Shown here: piece after piece, positions 9,381-14,902 of the stretch | Numbering within the stretch: position 1 is the first letter of the stretch | Layout: each line of letters starts with the position of its first letter | The notes under the pieces: generated by a model | The model's input: the letters and a program-made list of their open reading frames with translations, nothing else | The model's database searches: none | Told to the model about the DNA's origin: nothing | Position numbers and translations under genes: made by a program | NCBI RefSeq assembly: GCF_000003605.2 | Contig: NW_003124404.1 | Coordinates: 41,654-56,555, forward strand | Length of the DNA stretch: 14,902 nucleotides | From: Saccoglossus kowalevskii | Taxonomy: Eukaryota; Hemichordata; Enteropneusta; Harrimaniidae | Direction of reading: 5' to 3'

Positions 9381-9475
9381 AAAATGGCACAATGTTCCTG
9401 AAAACACACATCCCATTGTATTTTCTCTTGGCATTTCTTTGGTAATTAATCACATACTGGTTAAGCAAGATGGCG
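9160..9475 (+). repeat. Repeat R2, copy A
   Basis: Matches 11452-11826 in order: GTGATCTTGTTCATATA, CATCGTC-ACGATGGC, AATTACATTATTTT, TGTTGATTGTAATGCTTTA, AACATCTGTGTACTAT, GTACGTCTGGATTA, AACTATATGTAAA, GAAAACACACA, AAGATGGCG. It lacks about 60 bp that copy B has after AATTACATTATTTT. After ATGGCG the two copies share nothing, so the repeat edge is at 9475. Confidence 0.8.
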
Positions 9476-9624
9476 TACCAGTTGTGTATGTAAAGTTTTT
9501 ATTCAAATGTCAGAGCAACGTGGTCCTAGTTTTGATCAAATAAACGTTGCGTCAAAAATATTGCTAACAGCATTCAACCAATAACGCAAATAACATTCTA
9601 TAAGCCTGGCTATACACAATGCGT

Positions 9625-10095
9625 CTAAGCATATGATATATACATATACATGTTTTAAGAGCTTATAGCGATAATGAGAATACGGGGAGAAGGATTATAT
9701 ATTAAAATATAAATATATAAGTGTGTATAACATTGCATGTTACGCAGTTATGGTTGGTTGCAGCTGGACACTGTTGTCGGACTTGATGCGCAATCACCAC
9801 GCTGGACAACAGTCATTCAATTATTAGTTGGTAGTTTATGTAGTATATTGTGTTAATCAGTTGCTTATATTAGCGCACAGTAATTTTTGAATAAGGTAAG
9901 TTTCTCTAGCCAAGGCCATTTGATGATGGTGTATATGTCCATCCGGGAAATACAGAAAATTGCTACTAGCAAGTTCTTGCAAGACGAGCCGATATAATTG
10001 TCTGAGTGTCGTAACAACAAGTATATGCTTGATTTACAGAATAATTGTTGTTGTTCTTTATCGATTATTGAGTTCTGAATGTACCTATTTAATTA
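9625..10095 (-). repeat. Repeat R1, copy C (inverted orientation)
   Basis: Reading the plus strand here matches the reverse complement of copy B in order: GCTTATAG and a GGGGAGAAGGATTA-type block, TATATAAGTGT, GCATGTTA, GCAGCTGGACACT, GTTAATCAGTTG, TTAGCGCACA, AAGGTAAGTTT, TGCTACTAGCAAGT, AAGTATATGCTT. Similarity fades beyond about 10095. Together with copies A and B it makes a family of three within 3.5 kb, one inverted. Confidence 0.75.
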
Positions 10096-11395
10096 AGGTT
10101 ATGTAGCCGTTATATGGTCGACATTTTTTCCACAGGCATGTTTCGTATTTTCGTAAGTAGTCAGGAAAGAGTACATTTACAGCAAAAATAGTCTAAAACC
10201 AGAAACCCTGTTTGTGGCAAGGACAACGTGCGGGATTTTTTGGTTGAACGACAAGTGACAGCGTATGATTGAGATGTGGGAAGAATGGAGCGCCTGCACC
10301 TTGGAATTGTCCATGTTACGCACAATTTTCTGTATCAGGTATACAAAATGTCTAGACATTTTATTTGTACACATACAGGTAGGAAAATTGTACATTTCAA
10401 CAATTACCTTTTGTAACTATTATATCTGTTTCAGGATCAATGATGTAATTATAATGGGTTTCTGTATCTAATTTCTCGCTTGTTTGTTTCTGTATTTGTC
10501 TTAAATTGCTCATAACACTTGGTGTTAGCTTAACCCCACTATCTAAAACGATGTCGAAACATGACTACAAATATGCCCCAGTTCAGAAAGAAAATGAGAT
10601 AATGTAGATATTATGTAAGACCCAAATTTGGTACTTGCAAGTTTCCTTTACTGTCACATACACCATTTATTTTGCGAATTACATTACGTTTTAACTCGAT
10701 ATCAAAATACTTGAAAGCAATTGTGATCCTTAATGAGTGGCTCACTATAGTTGTAATCGTTGTCGAATACATCTCACACTGTATGTTTGTAGGGTACACT
10801 CGCAATAGGATGATGTCGCTCTTTGTTATCTTAACAATTATTAGAACTGGGGTCTACAACTATTGAGAATGATGCAACACCTATTATGTTACAGAAGATA
10901 TATCTCCCTAAAAATGCTAGATTACATGATACGACTTCATCGTGCTAGTTAACTGTTTCAGACCTGCGTCAACCGAAAATACATTGACATCAAAGAATGT
11001 AACACATGTAATATACTATAAACAAATAGGGAGGCAAATTATTTTCCACTTCATCGGCGATTTGATTGGCCCATTGAAGGTCAAAGCCGTGTGAACAGCG
11101 GCTTATTGTGAACATTTATGATTATTGCAGAATATTTATTTGAAAATACTAGTCGAGAAAAAAGCAAGCTAATCTCCATGGTATGGAATTACATACATGC
11201 GAGCAACAAACAAATACATTATATTACCGAACATAAGTTAGAACTCAGGTCACAGCAGGCGCATTCTGTCGGCGTTACGTGTCATGTATATGGCCACTGT
11301 AATATCCCGATTGTGCTGTACACTGGTAGGCGAACGTTATAGTGGTATGGTACGTAAAAAGCAGTTTAAAATTCGGTATATATTTCAGTTTTCAA
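10096..11395. other. Intergenic stretch, no supported gene
   Basis: Apart from the palindrome at 10345-10362, I found only AT-rich non-coding DNA. The 64-74-codon ORFs here, on both strands, show no motif, overlap each other, and have the composition of random AT-rich translation. Confidence 0.5.
10345..10362. repeat. Perfect 18-bp palindrome
   Basis: AAAATGTCTAGACATTTT is self-complementary over its whole length and is flanked by partly inverted GTATACA / TTTGTAC. It lies in otherwise unremarkable non-coding DNA. It may be a binding site for a dimeric factor or a chance palindrome. Confidence 0.7.
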
Positions 11396-11498
11396 TGTCT
11401 ATATGAACAAGATTACAATACGTAATGCTCACGTATGACAGTACACAGAACACTGTCGTGCGTGCGCATTACTTATTGTGATCTTGTTCATATAGACA
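11396..11498. repeat. 47-bp inverted repeat with 9-nt loop (long hairpin)
   Basis: Arms 11396-11442 and 11452-11498 differ at only five of 47 positions. Three of the five would be G-U pairs in a plus-strand RNA. The arms include TGTCTATATGAACAAGAT and its complement. The right arm is also the left end of repeat R2 copy B; copy A lacks the left arm. It may be a transposon terminus or a transcribed long hairpin. Confidence 0.8.
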
Positions 11499-11826
11499 TC
11501 GTCGACGATGGCAAATTACATTATTTTTTTTGCATGTTTCGTTCCCGTTTACGTTAACGCAATGTAAGTTTTTTTACGATTATTATGACGCAGTTATGGA
11601 TGTTGATTGTAATGCTTTATGCCATGGCTGTAAATTATCGGCAGAATGAGAAACATCTGTGTACTATATTCACCGTACGTCTGGATTAATATCTACTTGA
11701 TTCAAACTGGCCACCAGACTATATGTAAAATAAATGAAATGGCGGATTGTAGCTGAAAACACACAGTTTATTTTGCTTTGGGCACTTTGTTAGTCATTAA
11801 CAACATATAGGTTGAACAAGATGGCG
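11452..11826 (+). repeat. Repeat R2, copy B
   Basis: Diverged direct copy of 9160-9475, with an extra internal segment at about 11530-11595. It contains the perfect 14-bp palindrome CATCGTCGACGATG at 11497-11510, which has one mismatch in copy A. Its right edge is AACAAGATGGCG, which is also the start codon context of the ORF at 11821. Confidence 0.8.
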
Positions 11827-11991
11827 GGTGGTGAATATTTCTATTACCTAGATGGGCTCCCGGGGATAGACTTTGACGACCGAAATGAAGTCACAGAAAG
11901 AAACAATCAGCTTCATTTTCCTGAATGTTGGATCACTCAAGCTCTAGAAACAGTCTTTGGGGAATATGGACCCCTTTTCAGACTGAAATAA
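11821..11991 (+). CDS. Uncharacterised 56-codon ORF directly after repeat R2; possible first exon or remnant
   Basis: The ATG lies in a very strong context (AACAAGATGGCGG). The ORF starts MAGGEYFYYLDGLPGIDFDD, continues with an acidic/Asn-rich middle and FPECWITQALETVFGEYG, and ends at TAA 11989-11991. Codon use and composition look protein-like, with balanced GC in a neighbourhood that is otherwise AT-rich. I do not recognise the family. The C-terminal part is doubtful. A pyrimidine tract ending CCCCTTTTCAGAC occurs at 11970-11983 and again at about 12004-12017, with another open frame between the two. This suggests either a small tandem duplication or a frameshift near 11975. No supporting downstream exon was identified. 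Confidence 0.4.
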   Translation: MAGGEYFYYLDGLPGIDFDDRNEVTERNNQLHFPECWITQALETVFGEYGPLFRLK

Positions 11992-13544
11992 TCAAAAAAG
12001 GTCACCCCTTTTCAGACAGATAGGGTAAAAAAATATACCCAGACAGAAGTTGTGAATTTGGGACCGTTTTGGTAGCACATAAACACTTCAATGTGAGTAC
12101 CCCCAAGAGGCAACCTTACCTAATGCACCGGTTTCCAAACAGAACAGAACCTAGAATCTGCCAAGCTTCTGATTAAATGGGAGCACATTATAGAAAGGTA
12201 AGACTTCGTTGATAGCCGGCTAAGTCAAAATATAACAATTTATAGCAGTAAATGGAATTAGTAATGGAAACATCGTCGCTTCTAGCGATACAAATGAAAA
12301 ACTCCCATCTCACAATAATGTAAACAAAGCCAATTTTTCCGATCCACGTCGTGTGTGTTGTACTCGTAATAGCAGTATAAGTAATGAAGCATAATACAAC
12401 ACTGGGAATATCTTAATGTATAATGTAAATGTAATTCGTGATTTTGCAATCAATGTGATTACGACTAAACGATTTGAAGTAACACTGTGTTAGACCCTTC
12501 ATGTTCAAGAAGAAATTGATTTCAATATTAAGATTGTAAAATAGAAAAAAAAAATTGTAATTATCCACGTTTTAAATTTATTTCAAAAGTTCCCCAAAAG
12601 TGGATCAATTGAAATAATGCAACATTTAGATTTTGATTTCACATTGTAATTTTGCAATTCAACTGTGAAAATGCACAGGCTCTTTTGGTCACATTCTTAT
12701 CAATGCTTGATATGAACATGAAATTGGTAGACATCATTAAATAAACAAGTAAAATACATGTACAATGTAAAGCACCATGTTGAGTTTTCATGCAGAGACA
12801 TTATTTACATCATGAATAATTTCACCATGTAAATATCATAAATTTAGTACATGTAACATTGTAAAGTTGAGTACAAGTTTGTAAATTTGAACAAAATTGC
12901 CTTTGTGCTAAATGTAGATGCCTTGCTAGAGCAGTCATACTAGTACCTTCAGGGCTTGTCGACAAAATGTACATCAGAAGCTCATCGCACGTGCATTGAT
13001 GTTGCCAAATGTTATCCCCAATTTAAGTGACGGTGTACATGTCTTCCTTGATTAAAGCAGCCTTTGTGTTTACCAAATTAGTTAATTTGTAACTACAATA
13101 AACTGTAAATAGGTCTGACACATTTTTGTCATTTGTTATTTATTTTTTTGTTAATGAATATAAAAAAATATATTTACAACACACGGTAACTTAACATGTT
13201 GAGTTTCATGCCGAGTCAGTGTTTATAATTACTGTACAGATCATGCCCCTTGATGTATTTTTCAGGGTTCAGATTCACTTGAAAATGTTTTATAACAGTT
13301 TTTGGCTAATTTATCTTTATCAACATGGTGTGCTTTTATAAATTAACGCATTGTAAAAACTGCTATATAAGCCAGAATTTGTGTAGCAGTTACTTCAAAA
13401 TGTGGAGCATTTTGCTATGCGATACAGCTGAATTTGAACCCTGGCTATTTTTAAATCACAAAGTGCATGGAAAAGGATCATACTTGAGTATTTAACTACA
13501 ACATGAATGGCTTCACTATTTTAAGGCATTTTGCAAGAATGGAG
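11992..13544. other. Intergenic stretch, no supported gene
   Basis: Follows the 56-codon ORF. Donor-like GTGAGT (about 12092) and GTAAGA (about 12196) sites occur but cannot be connected to a coding exon. Beyond 12230 it is AT-rich and holds only the direct repeats already listed. Confidence 0.45.
12775..13215 (+). repeat. Pair of diverged direct repeats (about 25 bp) in non-coding DNA
   Basis: CCATGTTGAGTTTTCATGCAGAG (about 12776-12798) recurs as ACATGTTGAGTTTCATGCCGAG (about 13194-13215). The stretch between and around them is rich in ACATGTA/CATGTAAA words and holds no convincing gene. Because it lies just downstream of the YqaJ-like pseudogene on the minus strand, it could be the tail of the same element. 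Confidence 0.4.
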
Positions 13545-14092
13545 TCAGTAAGTGCTTGCAACAGATGATGAAAGTAAAAAGTTTGAATCTAGTGAAACAT
13601 CAACTATCTCATAGTCATTAGGAGCCAAAACAAGAAACTTCTGAGCAAAACATTGCAATTTGCACCTAGATACAGTAACCGCTGGCTGCGGTTGTTTGGC
13701 ATAAATAGGGTCGTCCATCTTCACTGTAGCGTACATCATATTTTCCACTCTTGATCAGACCTTGAACAGTACCGCCATGTTTCTGCAGCTTTCTTTCGTT
13801 TGGGTACTTGATCTATAATATTGTTGAGACATCCACAATGTCATCTAAGCTCGAGGCAAACCAGCTCACTCCGGGGTGTACAACTAAACCAGGTGTTCGT
13901 ACTTCTGTACATAAAGTTCTCGTGCAGTATTTTCATTGTTCTGTCCATGTCTTGTTGCTGCGTTACCGTGAATTGTGGATGAACATGTTGATGGATCAGT
14001 GTCCAGTTTCTTCGGAACGCTTGCAGCTGCACTACTTGTGATACGTAGCTTTCTCTGAGATGTCAAAAGGGCAGAGTTTTGATTTGTTGTCT
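13545..14092 (-). pseudogene. Degenerate YqaJ-like PD-(D/E)XK exonuclease gene, likely from a mobile or multicopy element
   Basis: Seen in three adjacent minus-strand frames. Frame 1 (about 14092-13884) has KLRITSSAAASVPKK, then RHGQNNENTARELYV, i.e. the R-I-T-x-S start and the G-x-x-x-E helix of the fold. Frame 2 (about 13891-13666) has VVHPGVSWFASSLDDIVD, then IKYP, LIKSGKYDVRY and a SGY segment. Frame 3 (about 13650-13545) has FLVLAPNDYEIVDV. Family knowledge: this is the motif order of YqaJ-type viral/phage recombinase-exonucleases, also abundant as uncharacterised proteins in invertebrate genomes. Lesions: frame changes near 13890 and 13645, and stops at 13815-13813 and 13668-13666. The first stop sits where the catalytic Glu of the E-x-K motif belongs, so the gene is dead. 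The left edge at 14092 follows a TTTCAATGCAG acceptor-like sequence. Upstream coding exons were not found in the window. Confidence 0.75.
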
Positions 14093-14902
14093 GCATTGAA
14101 AGTATACCTGTGTTTATATCCGTCGCTTGTTATTAGATATTAAATTATTATTACCAGGTAGTAATATATTTTATCTATTTTTATTATTACATGATAGTAT
14201 TTTTGTATTTACTTCATTTTTTGTTTGTTATTTTATTCCAAATAATTTTGTTTCAACATCAGAATTCGTTATTAACATTCAAATTCCTAAATATTTGAAA
14301 TAGTTATGAAATGGCTTGTGCTGCCATGTTATATTATGAGTGTTCATCAGCGTATTTACAACGATCTTCTTGGCAAGCAATGCCCATCATTTTCTACAAA
14401 GAATGATTATCCACTAACCTTAGTAAGTCTCTACAACAAAAAATAAATCGTACCACATGAACAGCCTACGCTGCTGTACACCGACCGTGTGGTATGCGAC
14501 TTACTGAGAGACTAATTCTTCTACGTCTGTTCTCCATTGATCGCAGCTGAGGTTTCGAAAGAGCTTAACTCTGTACGTGCAAACAGCGATTCAGACACAC
14601 ACAAATGGAAACAAAATCATGTTTTACAACAATTTCTACACAAAGTATGAAATTCCAGCTTTGGCCAGTCTCTAACATCGTCTTACCAATTACATATGTA
14701 CGTTATCGTTGAAAATACGTAATAATGTGTGCAGGCGAGTTTATAATTGTGACAATAGTACATATTCGCATTTAAATAATAAGTATTTTTTATGTAATTT
14801 GGTATGGAACGCCATGACTGTGAGTAGTATATGCCCCCAGTAATGGCGGCGGCGTAAGTATGCATAATTTTGAAAAGCGCTCGTCGGATTAACCTATAGC
14901 GA
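14093..14902. other. Right-edge stretch, no supported gene
   Basis: No upstream exon of the YqaJ-like pseudogene was recognisable here on the minus strand. On the plus strand, ATGGCGGCGGC at 14843-14853 is followed immediately by a consensus donor GTAAGT (14854-14859). This could be a tiny first coding exon of a gene to the right of the window, but that is speculative. Confidence 0.3.
14421..14506. repeat. Two-stem hairpin
   Basis: The outer stem is AGTAAGTC (14422-14429) with GACTTACT (14498-14505). The inner stem is TACCACA (14451-14457) with TGTGGTA (14488-14494), extended imperfectly by CG pairs on both sides. Inside this, AGC/GCT may form a third short stem. No coding frame crosses it. 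Confidence 0.5.

Noticed and set aside
10177-11342. Several ORFs of 64-74 codons on both strands
   Set aside because: No motifs, mutual overlap and random AT-rich composition.
12700-12900. Cluster of ACATGTA/CATGTAAA words as a possible array
   Set aside because: Spacing is irregular and the words are palindromic AT-rich motifs; there is no repeat-spacer structure.
14683-14865. 60-codon minus-strand ORF rich in Tyr/Asn
   Set aside because: Composition is that of random AT-rich DNA; no relation to the YqaJ-like pseudogene could be seen.

Overview
The window looks like nuclear DNA from a multicellular animal, most likely a marine invertebrate. It is strongly AT-rich. It has one gene split by six GT-AG introns, long non-coding stretches, and several families of diverged interspersed and inverted repeats. 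There are no operons, no ribosome-binding sites and no dense coding. I cannot fix the phylum from sequence alone; a hemichordate, cephalochordate or cnidarian would all be plausible.

The one intact gene I can reconstruct is on the minus strand at 5952-2902. Six coding exons with matching phases join into a 330-residue type II membrane protein. I recognise it as a member of the METTL24-like (FkbM/Methyltransf_21-type) putative SAM-dependent methyltransferases. A non-coding 5' exon ends at 6037, and an 83-bp intron stops one base before the start codon. The CpG-rich patch just upstream (about 6037-6115) is the likely promoter.

The right end (about 14092-13545, minus strand) holds a decayed YqaJ-like PD-(D/E)XK exonuclease gene with frameshifts and stop codons. 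One stop falls where the catalytic glutamate should be. It probably comes from a mobile or multicopy element.

The rest is repeat territory. 1881-2235 is an element with 42-bp terminal inverted repeats. 6596-7147, 7409-7937 and (inverted) 9625-10095 are three copies of one repeat, R1. 8819-9380 is a large foldback. Part of that foldback belongs to a second family, R2 (9160-9475 and 11452-11826). Both R2 copies end exactly at a Kozak/YY1-like AAGATGGCG. The right copy runs directly into a 56-codon ORF of well-balanced composition. A 47-bp near-perfect hairpin sits at the start of the right R2 copy. A retroelement-like 3' tail with a poly(A) signal lies at about 8350-8380.

No tRNA, rRNA, CRISPR array or prokaryotic feature was seen. 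I do not see a convincing new biological system. The best leads are the repeat/ATG junction, the long hairpins and the stop at the nuclease active site.
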